From an uncultured Bacilli bacterium (GTDB taxonomy: Bacteria > Bacillota_I > Bacilli_A > RF39 > UBA660), in NCBI GenBank assembly GCA_934089275.1, contig CAKOJJ010000001.1, positions 124,001 to 188,000 of the forward strand: a stretch of 64,000 bases of DNA, given 5' to 3'. The first letter of the stretch is position 1. Each line of letters opens with the position of its first letter. The notes under the pieces were generated by a model. It saw only the letters and a list, made by a program, of their open reading frames with translations, was not told where the DNA came from and did no database searches. This document shows positions 45,296 through 54,341 of this stretch, piece by piece. A program made the position numbers and the translations under genes.

Positions 45296-47371
45296 TTAAT
45301 TACTACTTAATTTACTTTTGGCTTTTTCAAGTTCAGTTCCTAAATAATTGAAATAATTTGATTTAATTGCTGAAGTACTCATTCTTTGTCTTTCACGAAT
45401 ATCAGCATTTATTGCAGCAATTTCAGCATTGGTATACGTTTTAGTTGCTCCTTCTTTATAAGTCATTTTAGAATTTGGAGCACTATAATATCCATTTTCA
45501 TCAGTCCATGATCCATCAGCAAAAGCAACACGTGATGCATGATCTTTACTGAATATATCAGTACCTAAATAAAGTCTTGGATCATAATCCATATTAAATA
45601 AATTAAGAAGTGTTGGAAGCAAATCAAGTGGAGATGTGTAATCATTTACAACGATGCTTTCCATTCCTGCATTATAAATTAACATAGGTGTTCTGTCAAC
45701 ATTTTTATTTTTATTAGAATTTCTAGAAATAGTGTAATTTGCATTTTTGCTTAAATACTCATTTATTTCAGAATCAGTTAAACCATATGGGAAATGATCT
45801 CCAAACATAGCAATAACTGTATCTTCAAGTTTACCTTCGCTTTCAAGTTCGCTTAAAAGTTCACTCATAGCTTCATCTAACGTCTTCATCTTTGACAAAT
45901 ATCTTCTTAAAGAAGTTGAATATCCTTTAAACTTTTCATCGTTCATATATTTATCTCCCATTTTAGATGATTGGAAATATGGTTGATGAGTTGTAACTGT
46001 TGCAAAGTATGACATAAACTTATCTTCATTCATATAATACTTTTTAGCACTTTTAAACATATCTACGTCGCTTGGCCACTCTTCATAAGGCTCTTCATAA
46101 GTCATTCCTAAATCCGTTACTCCATAGAATTTTTGACTTCCTAAATTAGTATGAATTTTTGCTCTTCTATAATATTTTTGAGTGTAATCATGATAAGAAC
46201 TTGTATAGTAACCTTTATTATTAAATATATTAAATGCTCCAGTAAAATATTTGTTAGATGCATAAGTATTTGCTGTACATGTATTATTTATTGTAAATAA
46301 ACTTGTTAATGCCGTAAATTCATTATTACCTGTTGAACAATTATTTCTTGGAGTATAATTATTTCTAAATGATATACCTTCATTATACATCTTTGATAAA
46401 GTTGGGAAATCATCTTTATTAAGAATTGCAATTTCATTTACCGATTCAAGTAAAATAATAATTAAATTCTTTCCTTCAAATTTACCAGTCATTTCATTTT
46501 TATCAGTAATTTTTCTATTTATAAAATAATTGTTTAATGTTTTATAAGTATCATCAGTAGTTGTATCAATTACCATCTTCCACGCCGTATCATCTATTGT
46601 ACGAGTCATATCAGTAACAACTTCATCTTTTTTATTATTATCCTTTTTAATTTCTTTGTTGCCTTCAATGCTAATAACTTTATCAGCATCTATTTTCATA
46701 ACAATGCTTTTAATATCACAGAAACCATAAGTTAATACTCCATAATTATCAACTGCTAAATTAGAATTTTCAGGATACAACCACAAAGAATAAACTGAAT
46801 CTGTTTGAAGCTCATTCATTCCTACATTATTTTTTAAAAGTTCATAATACCCAAATGAACTTACAAATAAAACAATTACTGTTATTACTTCAATATATAC
46901 TTTTTGTGACATTGTAAGATTTTCATTTCGAGTCTTATTTTTCATTATTTTTCTATCAATAAAAATATAGTATAAAATAAACAAAATAGTTGGTAGAAGT
47001 ATCAAATAATACTCTATTTTTAATGACTTCAAGAAATCTAAAATATAACTTATTACTTTTGTTCCTTGTTCTGTATTTCCAACTCCCATAAAAAATCCAA
47101 TGAAGTTAAACAATCCAAATTCAATAAATTCATATAACCCAATTGCTAAAACAAAAACAATATGAATTATTCTAGCTGGAAGTTTTTTAAAGAAATGAGT
47201 TATAAAACTAATACCTAAACCACATATAAATGATGCAAGTAAAATACGAATAGTACCAAAATCAAATAGTTTAGATCCTGTAAAATTTCTTATAATCATC
47301 TCTAACAAAAAAATAAAAAGGGTCATTACAAATGTATTCAAAATGACTCTGTTTGTTAAAACTTTTTTCAT
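45296..47371 (-). CDS. ltaS: LTA synthase-family membrane sulfatase-fold enzyme
   Basis: 691 residues. Five N-terminal membrane segments (to about residue 190) and an extracellular sulfatase-like domain. Active-site features: IILLESVNE, the nucleophile Thr in CSTGNNEF, and MFGDHFPYG with metal-binding Asp and His. The family builds polyglycerol-phosphate lipoteichoic acid from phosphatidylglycerol at the outer face of the membrane; related enzymes act as primases or on other lipids, so the exact product is open. It lies between rnhB and topA with short gaps, so it is co-transcribed with them. Confidence 0.92.
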   Translation of the reverse strand: MKKVLTNRVILNTFVMTLFIFLLEMIIRNFTGSKLFDFGTIRILLASFICGLGISFITHFFKKLPARIIHIVFVLAIGLYEFIEFGLFNFIGFFMGVGNTEQGTKVISYILDFLKSLKIEYYLILLPTILFILYYIFIDRKIMKNKTRNENLTMSQKVYIEVITVIVLFVSSFGYYELLKNNVGMNELQTDSVYSLWLYPENSNLAVDNYGVLTYGFCDIKSIVMKIDADKVISIEGNKEIKKDNNKKDEVVTDMTRTIDDTAWKMVIDTTTDDTYKTLNNYFINRKITDKNEMTGKFEGKNLIIILLESVNEIAILNKDDFPTLSKMYNEGISFRNNYTPRNNCSTGNNEFTALTSLFTINNTCTANTYASNKYFTGAFNIFNNKGYYTSSYHDYTQKYYRRAKIHTNLGSQKFYGVTDLGMTYEEPYEEWPSDVDMFKSAKKYYMNEDKFMSYFATVTTHQPYFQSSKMGDKYMNDEKFKGYSTSLRRYLSKMKTLDEAMSELLSELESEGKLEDTVIAMFGDHFPYGLTDSEINEYLSKNANYTISRNSNKNKNVDRTPMLIYNAGMESIVVNDYTSPLDLLPTLLNLFNMDYDPRLYLGTDIFSKDHASRVAFADGSWTDENGYYSAPNSKMTYKEGATKTYTNAEIAAINADIRERQRMSTSAIKSNYFNYLGTELEKAKSKLSSN

Positions 47372-47384
47372 ATAAACACCTCTT

Positions 47385-48005
47385 TTAATTCTTATCCTCT
47401 CTTATTATTTCACTTATTGGAGAAAATGTAAATCTATAAAAGTCTTTAACACCATATTTCTTTACAGCTTCAATATGTTTTTTTGTTGGATACCCTTTAT
47501 GAGATGCATATCCATATTCAGGATATATTTTATCTAAATCATACATCATTCTATCCCTAGTAACTTTAGCTATAACACTGGCAGCTGCGATGCTTAAACT
47601 TTTAGCATCTCCTTTGATAATAGAAGTTGATGGTATATCAATATCAAGTTTAACCGCATCAATTAAAACATGTTCTGGTTTTTTACTTAAATTAGATAAA
47701 GCTATTTTCATAGCTTCTTTACTAGCTTCTAAAATATTTATTTCATCTATTCTTTTAGGAGATACAACACCTATTCCATAAATTGTATCTTTAATAAGAA
47801 CTTCATAAAGTTTATCTCTTTTCTTTTCACTTAGTTTTTTAGAATCATTAAGTCCTTCTAAAGAATAATTCTTAGGCAAAATACAAGCACAAGCAACAAC
47901 AGGTCCACAAAGAGGCCCACGTCCAACTTCATCAACACCAGCAATTAAAGTTATACCTTCTTTATATAATTCTTTTTCAAACGCAAGCAAATCTACTTCT
48001 TCCAT
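47385..48005 (-). CDS. rnhB: Ribonuclease HII
   Basis: 206 residues. Starts with the RNase HII motif IAGVDEVGRGPLCGPVVACA, which holds the Asp-Glu pair and GRG loop, followed by LNDSKKLSEKKR and a later LIDAVKLD with a catalytic Asp. It removes RNA from RNA-DNA hybrids and single ribonucleotides from DNA. Starts 4 bases after the rbgA stop. Confidence 0.96.
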   Translation of the reverse strand: MEEVDLLAFEKELYKEGITLIAGVDEVGRGPLCGPVVACACILPKNYSLEGLNDSKKLSEKKRDKLYEVLIKDTIYGIGVVSPKRIDEINILEASKEAMKIALSNLSKKPEHVLIDAVKLDIDIPSTSIIKGDAKSLSIAAASVIAKVTRDRMMYDLDKIYPEYGYASHKGYPTKKHIEAVKKYGVKDFYRFTFSPISEIIREDKN

Positions 48006-48009
48006 ATAA

Positions 48010-48930
48010 TTAATCCTCTAATCTATCAAATGTAACACCTTTAATTACATCTTGTTTCATGTCGTTTACTATAAATGTGCTAACTCGATCATAATCTATT
48101 TCGCCGCCACTTATTCTAGCCCCTATTTTTTTACCAATAGCGTCATACGTAACACATAAATCTTCATCCACATGATCTACACCATATCTATTTTTTAATA
48201 TATCATTATAATACTTATCAAGCTTATTTAGAATATGTATAGCAACTTCATCTATTGGCAATACTTCATTTTTAATCGCACTTATACTTGCAAGATTTAA
48301 TGCAACTTCAGCACTTTCAAACTTAGGCCATAAAATACCTGGAGTATCTAGAAGTAAAATGTTTTCTTTAGTTTTAAGCCAAACAAGATTTTTGGTAACT
48401 CCTGGAATATTACCAACATTAGCAACTTTTTTACCAGCAAGTTTATTTATGAAAGTTGATTTACCGACGTTCGGAACACCTACTACTAAGGCTTTAATTT
48501 CTTTCTCTTTTAAACCTTTATCAAGTCTTTTTTCATTAATTTCACGTGCTAAGGTTTTTGTTGCATCAAATACCTTTTTATAATCATCATTATTTTTTAA
48601 ATCAACAAGTATAACTTTTGAACCATTTTTCTCCATTTGTTCTTTAAACTTTAGTGTTTCATTTAAATCACACAAATCTGCTTTAGTCATAATAATTATT
48701 TTCGGTTTTCCTTTAGTTATATCATCAATATCATCTATTCTTGAAGAAATTGGTACTCTAGCATCTACAAGTTCATAAACTATATCAATTAAAGGTAATA
48801 AGTTCCCTATTTCTCTTTTAGTCTTAGCCATATGTCCTGGATACCAGTTGATACTCGTTGATGGTAAACTTTTTGTATCTTCGTTCATTTTTTTATTCTT
48901 TCTCATTTCTCTTTTTTGATGCATATCCAT
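48010..48930 (-). CDS. rbgA: Ribosome biogenesis GTPase RbgA (YlqF)
   Basis: 306 residues. Circularly permuted GTPase: G4 TKADL comes before G1 GVPNVGKSTFIN and G3 DTPGIL; the N-terminal INWYPGHMAKTKREI motif is typical of YlqF. RbgA acts late in 50S assembly. The rbgA-rnhB order is the Bacillus one. The N-terminus is about 25 residues longer and basic compared with YlqF. AGGTGAAGAAAA precedes the ATG. Confidence 0.95.
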   Translation of the reverse strand: MDMHQKREMRKNKKMNEDTKSLPSTSINWYPGHMAKTKREIGNLLPLIDIVYELVDARVPISSRIDDIDDITKGKPKIIIMTKADLCDLNETLKFKEQMEKNGSKVILVDLKNNDDYKKVFDATKTLAREINEKRLDKGLKEKEIKALVVGVPNVGKSTFINKLAGKKVANVGNIPGVTKNLVWLKTKENILLLDTPGILWPKFESAEVALNLASISAIKNEVLPIDEVAIHILNKLDKYYNDILKNRYGVDHVDEDLCVTYDAIGKKIGARISGGEIDYDRVSTFIVNDMKQDVIKGVTFDRLED

Positions 48931-48955
48931 TTTTCTTCACCTCGCTTTTTATAAT

Positions 48956-49291
48956 TTATCTAATTATTACATGTTCAAAATATTGTTCTTGAAATTCTAC
49001 TAAAGCATTAATTGCCTCATCGGAATATTCTTTATTCTCAGGAACAATTATTAATTTATCATCATCATCATTTGTTCTATGAATTATAGCTATACATTTG
49101 CCTTTAAAAGTCTTTACTGGCTCAAAAACTCCTAATAAGTAACAATCTAATTCTTCTCCATCACCACTAATAGTATTGGGAATATAACCATAATTAACTG
49201 GATAAATAAAACCATGTTTAGGATGTTTACTTCCAAATTCTCTATCAATTTTAATATCCAATATCTTTCCTAAATATTCTTTATTATTCAT
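48956..49291 (-). CDS. Short inorganic pyrophosphatase-like protein
   Basis: 111 residues. It carries the family I pyrophosphatase pattern KHPKHGFIYPVNYGYIPNT followed by GDGEELDCYLLG and DDDDKLIIVP, where the catalytic Asp residues would lie, but it is much shorter than the usual 170 or so residues and ends soon after the core. It could be a minimal enzyme or a relative with another substrate. GGAGGAAGATGTTAT precedes the ATG. It starts the ppa-like/rbgA/rnhB/ltaS/topA run. Confidence 0.8.
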   Translation of the reverse strand: MNNKEYLGKILDIKIDREFGSKHPKHGFIYPVNYGYIPNTISGDGEELDCYLLGVFEPVKTFKGKCIAIIHRTNDDDDKLIIVPENKEYSDEAINALVEFQEQYFEHVIIR

Positions 49292-49449
49292 ATAACATCT
49301 TCCTCCAACTTATTATTTATTTGTTTCATCTATATTTAAATTTTCTTTATTTTTTAAGGTTTGAAAGTTTTTTCATAACTCCATATTCCCATTGATATTT
49401 GTTTTGCTTTCGTTCATAAAATCACTTCCTTAAGATTTCAGTTTAATCA

Positions 49450-49478
49450 ATTATATCATAAAAAAGATAGATTTTGTA
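49450..49478 (-). promoter_or_regulatory. Promoter upstream of the ppa-like operon
   Basis: Extended -10 TGATATAAT (TATAAT at 49450-49455) with a weak TACAAA at the -35 position (49473-49478) on the minus strand. Confidence 0.55.
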
Positions 49479-49488
49479 TTAATCTATC
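49460..49488 (-). terminator. Terminator between the kinase-like gene and the ppa-like operon
   Basis: GATAGATT/AATCTATC stem with a 7-base loop and T6 on the minus strand. Confidence 0.75.
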
Positions 49489-49505
49489 CTAAATAATCTC
49501 ATTTA

Positions 49506-49658
49506 TTAAAATACCTTTTTTGACTCTAGTTCACCTGTTATATCCAACAAATCTATATTAAAATACTGCCACTTATTTTCCTTTATCAATATGAAATTAT
49601 TCTCTTTTTTCAATTACATTAAATTATATTTTTCTTGAAGTTTGAATGTTATAAAATC
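49506..49658 (-). pseudogene. Possible remnant of a protein gene
   Basis: One minus-strand frame reads as protein-like sequence over about 50 codons with a single internal TAA: a 14-codon part beginning DFITFKLQEKY and, after the stop, a 35-codon part containing NKWQYFNIDLLDITGELES. There is no start codon or ribosome binding site. The balanced residue composition in an AT-rich intergenic region suggests decay of a former gene, but chance is possible. Confidence 0.35.
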
Positions 49659-49688
49659 TTAAACACTACTTCTAATAATAAAGTTTTT

Positions 49689-50465
49689 TTATTTTGCAAA
49701 TAAAGACATAATTAACATTCTTTCATTTTCATCAACTTTAATATATTCCTTAACAAACTTATCTATTGATTCTCTTACAGGAAGTTCTAAATCAAAATAT
49801 TTTTGTAAAACGCCAATATTTGAAGGAAAACCATTATCTTCTCTTGCTTTTTTAAAGAATTCAAAAACCTTTCTTAATAAATAAAAATCTAGTTTTTTAT
49901 TACCTATAAACAATATTTCTTCTATCAATTTATTAAATGAATTATAATTCCATGATTTTATAATATTCTTTTTTTCTTCTTCAGTTGGGCTTTTATTATC
50001 CAAATAATCTAATAAATCTTTTATATAATTTATAAAATAATTTCCAGGATCTATTAGATACAACTTACCATTATAAACTATGTTATTTTTCTTTGCATCA
50101 ATAAGTCTAACATTTAGGTCACTTAATAAGTCTATATCGCTTAAAATAACAATTAATTCATCAATAAATTGTTTCATTTTATCATCCAGTATGCTTCTAG
50201 AATTCTTTACATATTGCATTGAATATCCAATTAGCTGCCCGTTTTCAATTATAACTGACTCAGGCATTAATATTCTTGATGTTTTAATAGATGATAAATA
50301 AATTAACTCATTTAAATCCTTGTGTTTTAAACTATAATCAGATTTAAATATTTTATACACTTTATTACCATCAAAGTAAACTACAAACTCTGACCCTTCA
50401 TCGCTTAATAATCTTAAATTTTCAAAATTTACGTTACTTGTGGATTCAGCGTTAATTAGCTCCAT
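49689..50465 (-). CDS. Protein kinase-fold protein
   Basis: 258 residues. The kinase core can be traced: GSEFVVYFDGNKVYKIFKSD (glycine-loop region and Lys), the catalytic loop DAKKNNIVY with Asp, Lys and Asn in the D-x-K-x-x-N spacing, and IDPGNY in place of the usual DFG. This is the pattern of small atypical kinase-like proteins in Firmicutes, some of which act on small molecules. Substrate unknown. ACGGGTGATGTT precedes the ATG. Confidence 0.7.
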   Translation of the reverse strand: MELINAESTSNVNFENLRLLSDEGSEFVVYFDGNKVYKIFKSDYSLKHKDLNELIYLSSIKTSRILMPESVIIENGQLIGYSMQYVKNSRSILDDKMKQFIDELIVILSDIDLLSDLNVRLIDAKKNNIVYNGKLYLIDPGNYFINYIKDLLDYLDNKSPTEEEKKNIIKSWNYNSFNKLIEEILFIGNKKLDFYLLRKVFEFFKKAREDNGFPSNIGVLQKYFDLELPVRESIDKFVKEYIKVDENERMLIMSLFAK

Positions 50466-50536
50466 AACATCACCCGTTTTTTAACAATTTATATAATCAT
50501 CTATAGTATAATTATTTTCATTATAAATATCCTGGA

Positions 50537-51190
50537 TCAACTAATTCTATAATGACCAATTATATCATTATGAGATTCTAATATATCTTCTTCATAATAT
50601 CTTTGATACGGATTTGCATGATGGATAACAAAGTTTATTCCCTTACGATTTCTTTTATCAGAAACAATACCAATATGCTTCTTAAAAACCACGATATCTC
50701 CACCTTGCCATTCTGCTATCTTTTTTATATCCGTCGTTAAACTTACTGCATTATAATCAAAATATGTTTTTAAATTTGACACTCTTCTAAAATCAATATT
50801 TTTATCTATTGTGGCAATATTATATAAATTCTTATTTTCTTTTATGTGTTCATTTACAAGTTCTCTTAGATCATAACCAGCATCTTTTAATGCAAAAGCA
50901 ACTACATCCGTACATACTCCATATCCATCATCAGGATAACCTTGACCATAATATTTACTTTTATATTTAGGCTTAGAAGATATATAGTTTCTTGCATTTA
51001 TTAATATATCTGTTTGATCATCAATACCATCATTATCCTTATCTATATCACTAACATATGTTTTAATATTAAAAAAATCATTAGTATATTTTTTATGAGG
51101 TAAATAATTAAATTTATAAAGTAAATACAAAGCAATTAACAAAAATAACACAATTGTAAAGGCCAATATAATTAAAGTTCTTTTTTTCAT
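50537..51190 (-). CDS. DUF1287-family exported NlpC/P60-like protein
   Basis: 217 residues. An N-terminal membrane segment (LIILAFTIVLFLLIALYLL) is followed by a DUF1287 domain: YGQGYPDDGYGVCTDVVAFALKDAG with the likely catalytic Cys in GVCTD, WQGGDIVVFKKHIGIVSDK with His, and NFVIHHAN. The fold is of the papain-like NlpC/P60 type; a cell-wall amidase role is inferred, not shown. It faces outward, anchored by its N-terminus. AGGAGCAAGATT precedes the ATG. Confidence 0.85.
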   Translation of the reverse strand: MKKRTLIILAFTIVLFLLIALYLLYKFNYLPHKKYTNDFFNIKTYVSDIDKDNDGIDDQTDILINARNYISSKPKYKSKYYGQGYPDDGYGVCTDVVAFALKDAGYDLRELVNEHIKENKNLYNIATIDKNIDFRRVSNLKTYFDYNAVSLTTDIKKIAEWQGGDIVVFKKHIGIVSDKRNRKGINFVIHHANPYQRYYEEDILESHNDIIGHYRIS

Positions 51191-51317
51191 AATCTTGCTC
51201 CTGACAAACTTAAAATTTTATATACTTTTAATAATCCTATTATAACATAAAATTTTGTGTGAGTTTATTAATAAACATAATTCAATCATTCTAAATGACA
51301 AGAAAAATTAAATTAAA

Positions 51318-51367
51318 GAAAAAAGTAGAAATTCATAATAGACTTTATAACAAAGAATTTCTACTTT
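51318..51367 (-). terminator. Terminator-like hairpin after the coiled-coil membrane gene
   Basis: Perfect 13-base arms AAAGTAGAAATTC (51322-51334) and GAATTTCTACTTT (51355-51367), 20-base loop, then a T run on the minus strand. Confidence 0.7.
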
Positions 51368-51386
51368 ATACTTTTCATAATTTAAA

Positions 51387-52634
51387 CTAAAAATTTATGC
51401 TTTTTTTCAATTTAGGACTATTTTCTTTTCTATCAACAGAAGATGCTTTCATACATTCTTGAACATACTCATTTACGTCTTCTTCAGTAAATGGCATTTT
51501 TGAAGTTGCTTGAGCTTGCGAATAAGTATGATCCATATAATCTTCGTAATCTCTAGAATCATATTTACTTTTAGCTAAAGCTTCCGATGAATCCGAAGAA
51601 CTTATACTATCTAAAACATGTTGCTCTTCTTTCAATTGTATTATAGCCAAACTAATGTCATTTATTTGCTTCTCGAGTAACATTTTAATACTTTGTCGTT
51701 TTTCATCAGCTTTCTTTCGGCTTACATAACGTTTTGGTAAAGCATTTACTCCTAATTGAGAATTAATATTATTAAACGCTTTTTTATAGTCGAAATTTCT
51801 TTTTACCATATATCCAAAAGTACCAATGGCACTAACAATAAAAGGTGTAAAAATTGTCATTAAACATGATGGTAAAGTACTAAATGGTATAGATGCTTTT
51901 ACCATTGCTAGAGGAAATAATGAGAAATACATTGCCAAAATCCCATTCATTAAACATCTATATAAGACATCCACTCCACTTTGTGTTGTAGATCTAACCA
52001 TCCAAAACTTATCAAATAAAACTTTTTGAGTTGTAAGCATGTCTAATCTAGCATATTGGTTACCTATAAATGCAGATAATTTTTCAGTTACTCTTTTTGC
52101 TTCCGCTTCGTCTTTTAATCCATATATATTATTTTGATTATCACTTCCAGAGATTTCTCTTGTCATCGCTTCATTAGCGTTTAAAACATTCAAAGCTCGT
52201 TTTAAAACCAAATCCTTATTTTGGGCCTTTTCCATTTCTATTTGATATTGAGTTTCTTCTTCAAATTTTTCAGCCTGAGATTTAGCAGAAGAAAAAGATC
52301 TTAACTTATTTTTAACATGAAGTTTTTTATATATTAAAATTCTTGTTAATTCTCCAATTCCTAAAGATGCACCAATTGTCATTATAGGAAAGCTCAAACC
52401 AGGAAATATATTTGTAATAGCAGCTAAGCCTAAATTATTAATCAAAAGTGTTGTTATAAAAAAGATTGCTAAATATACAAACATAGAAAAAGTCAAAGTA
52501 GCACCAGCTTTATAACCAAAAGAATTTTCTCTTAATATTCGTCTTCTTCTATCATAAAGCCCAATTTTTTTCTTGTTTTCATGTTTTTCTTGTTTTAATT
52601 CCTTTTTTGCTTTTTCAAAATCATCTAAATTCAT
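51387..52634 (-). CDS. Hypothetical four-segment membrane protein with coiled coil
   Basis: 415 residues, not recognised. Basic start (QEKHENKKKIGLYDRRRR), two membrane segments (about 45-105), a helical charged middle (about 115-215), two more segments (about 225-285), then a long helical C-terminal part (KKADEKRQSIKMLLEKQIND) and a Ser-rich tail. It may be a coiled-coil membrane organiser, but no function is supported. AAAAGGGGATAATATCTT precedes the ATG. Codon use fits the genome. Confidence 0.7.
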   Translation of the reverse strand: MNLDDFEKAKKELKQEKHENKKKIGLYDRRRRILRENSFGYKAGATLTFSMFVYLAIFFITTLLINNLGLAAITNIFPGLSFPIMTIGASLGIGELTRILIYKKLHVKNKLRSFSSAKSQAEKFEEETQYQIEMEKAQNKDLVLKRALNVLNANEAMTREISGSDNQNNIYGLKDEAEAKRVTEKLSAFIGNQYARLDMLTTQKVLFDKFWMVRSTTQSGVDVLYRCLMNGILAMYFSLFPLAMVKASIPFSTLPSCLMTIFTPFIVSAIGTFGYMVKRNFDYKKAFNNINSQLGVNALPKRYVSRKKADEKRQSIKMLLEKQINDISLAIIQLKEEQHVLDSISSSDSSEALAKSKYDSRDYEDYMDHTYSQAQATSKMPFTEEDVNEYVQECMKASSVDRKENSPKLKKSINF

Positions 52635-52764
52635 AAGATATTATCCCCTTTTCTAATATAATTGATTAAACATTAATCTTTTTTCATTAAGTAGAGCATA
52701 TGCTAACACAAATATCGCATTTTTGTCAAATTTTATATTTATATGCAGCCCTTTACTTTCAAAT

Positions 52765-52793
52765 AAAAACTCATTAAATTTAATTTTAATGAG
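52765..52793 (-). terminator. Intrinsic terminator of the anchored metallopeptidase gene
   Basis: CTCATTAAA/TTTAATGAG stem, 6-base loop, T5 on the minus strand; overlaps the stop region. Confidence 0.75.
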
Positions 52794-53865
52794 CTACTAA
52801 TTTATCCCATCTATTATTACCAGAAGATGCAGAAGAAAAATTTTGATTTATTTGATTTGTTATCGTTTTAGCTTTTTCATTAATTGGATGTCCTGCCTTT
52901 AAATATGAAGGAGCATAACTTCTATACATTAAATTAGCAAATACTTCAGCCCTATCCTCTTTATAATTAGCTTTAGAATATTTAGATACAAAATAGCAAG
53001 GGTCTTCTAAAAGATAAACGTATTTATTATCTTGAACACCGTAACTAAAATCTGCTGGATTTATTTGTTTCATACTTTGTTCTAGTGTGTAAGCAGTATA
53101 GATTCCTTTTGAAGTAAAATAGCAATCTATTGCATGCATTATTTCATGATGTACTGTGCTTTCTAAAATCGATGAACTTGGTGTATGTGTTGCTACAATT
53201 AAAATCACTAAAGTGGAATTATTGCTATTATCTGTTAATCCTGCAGCATATTTATTAATATCATCTACCAAATAGATTGAGATAGGTTTCCACTTATTTT
53301 TAATTTCGCTAAAAAACGATTTAGGATACTTTTTCAAAGCATTTTCTATTTTTGTTAAGTTATAACTTATAACTTCATCATCGTATAATTTAGTCGGAGT
53401 TGCATATGAGTTTACATATTTGCCATCAATTTCATCCTTATATCCAACTGTAACATTATACTTAGATAATAATTGATTTCTATATTCATCATTCTTTTGA
53501 GCTTGAGTTTTTACTGTTGTAGTCGTTGTAGTGGTTTCATTCACTTGACTTGTTTTGGTAGTAGTATTTTCATCATTAGCTTTTTTAGTTGTTGAGGTTG
53601 TTTTTACATTGCTAGTAACATTTTTGCTTTCAGTTGTTATCTTATCCGTTTGCACATCATTTGTAGTTTTAGAAGACACTTCCGTTGCTTTTGTTTCTTG
53701 TTCCACATTTTTATTTGTTTCAGTTTCTTTAGTTTCATTATTGAACTTGTTATTTAAAGATGAATTGTTTTTATCATACAAAACATTTATCGTAATTAAT
53801 CCCAAGCATATAACTAACACAATTGACCAAATTATAACATTTTTCCTATTTACTACTTTTTTCAT
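52786..53865 (-). CDS. Membrane-anchored putative zinc metallopeptidase with Thr-rich linker
   Basis: 359 residues. One N-terminal membrane segment (VIIWSIVLVICLGLITINV), a long Ser/Thr/Lys/Asn-rich linker (about 35-125, with NETTTTTTTVKTQ), and an outer domain with TVHHEIMHAIDCYF, an HExxH site, and a later Glu-rich ANYKEDRAEVFANLMY that probably gives the third zinc ligand. It should be an outward-facing metallopeptidase of unknown substrate. There is no clear Shine-Dalgarno before the ATG. Confidence 0.82.
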   Translation of the reverse strand: MKKVVNRKNVIIWSIVLVICLGLITINVLYDKNNSSLNNKFNNETKETETNKNVEQETKATEVSSKTTNDVQTDKITTESKNVTSNVKTTSTTKKANDENTTTKTSQVNETTTTTTTVKTQAQKNDEYRNQLLSKYNVTVGYKDEIDGKYVNSYATPTKLYDDEVISYNLTKIENALKKYPKSFFSEIKNKWKPISIYLVDDINKYAAGLTDNSNNSTLVILIVATHTPSSSILESTVHHEIMHAIDCYFTSKGIYTAYTLEQSMKQINPADFSYGVQDNKYVYLLEDPCYFVSKYSKANYKEDRAEVFANLMYRSYAPSYLKAGHPINEKAKTITNQINQNFSSASSGNNRWDKLVAH

Positions 53866-53940
53866 ACTTAATATTAATAACTTTATTAATTATTACCTTT
53901 CCCTTTTTTATAAATAAAATCCTATTTAGCACGATTAGCT

Positions 53941-54324
53941 TTAAATTAAATTAATAGTTATATCAATTTCCAAAGATTTTAAATCTACATCCAATTTGTG
54001 ACTTTTATTCATGATACAAGAATCAGAAAAATCATCAAACTTAAAATAAAATCTTATTGAGTCAAGAGAAACTCTTTCAACATAACAAACAGTTGGCCAA
54101 ATAAGAGCAGAATTATTGTTTACAGAAAAAGTATATTCATTAAATCTTATATCTTGTTTTTTGCCAACAGGAACTTCATTGACTTCATCCCAATTATAAA
54201 TATGAACACAAAATCTATAATTATCAGTCTTATCAGCTACATATATTTCATTTTTATCAACTTCTATTTTATGTATTTCTAGACTTATACCATTTAAAAT
54301 CATTATATTTTCTTTGCTATACAT
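53941..54324 (-). CDS. Hypothetical protein
   Basis: 127 residues, not recognised. Mostly predicted beta strand with no signal peptide or membrane segment (FCVHIYNWDEV, VGKKQDIRFNEYTFSV, LDSIRFYFKFDDF). GAAAGGTGATTACAA precedes the ATG. It begins 17 bases after the ASCH gene, so the two are probably co-transcribed. Confidence 0.65.
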   Translation of the reverse strand: MYSKENIMILNGISLEIHKIEVDKNEIYVADKTDNYRFCVHIYNWDEVNEVPVGKKQDIRFNEYTFSVNNNSALIWPTVCYVERVSLDSIRFYFKFDDFSDSCIMNKSHKLDVDLKSLEIDITINLI

Positions 54325-54341
54325 TTGTAATCACCTTTCAG

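Larger units (their letters stand above)
49292..49688. other. Intergenic region, 397 bases
   Basis: Holds a terminator (49460-49488), an extended -10 promoter (49450-49455), two mini-ORFs in the leader (14 codons at 49373-49417, overlapping by ATGA a 9-codon one ending near 49347) and an apparent decayed coding fragment (49506-49658). No intact gene of normal size. Confidence 0.7.

Noticed and set aside
53555..53917. 120-codon plus-strand open frame
   Set aside because: Reverse reading of the Thr-rich linker of the anchored metallopeptidase; Val/Ser/Phe repeats are the complement of Thr and Lys codons.
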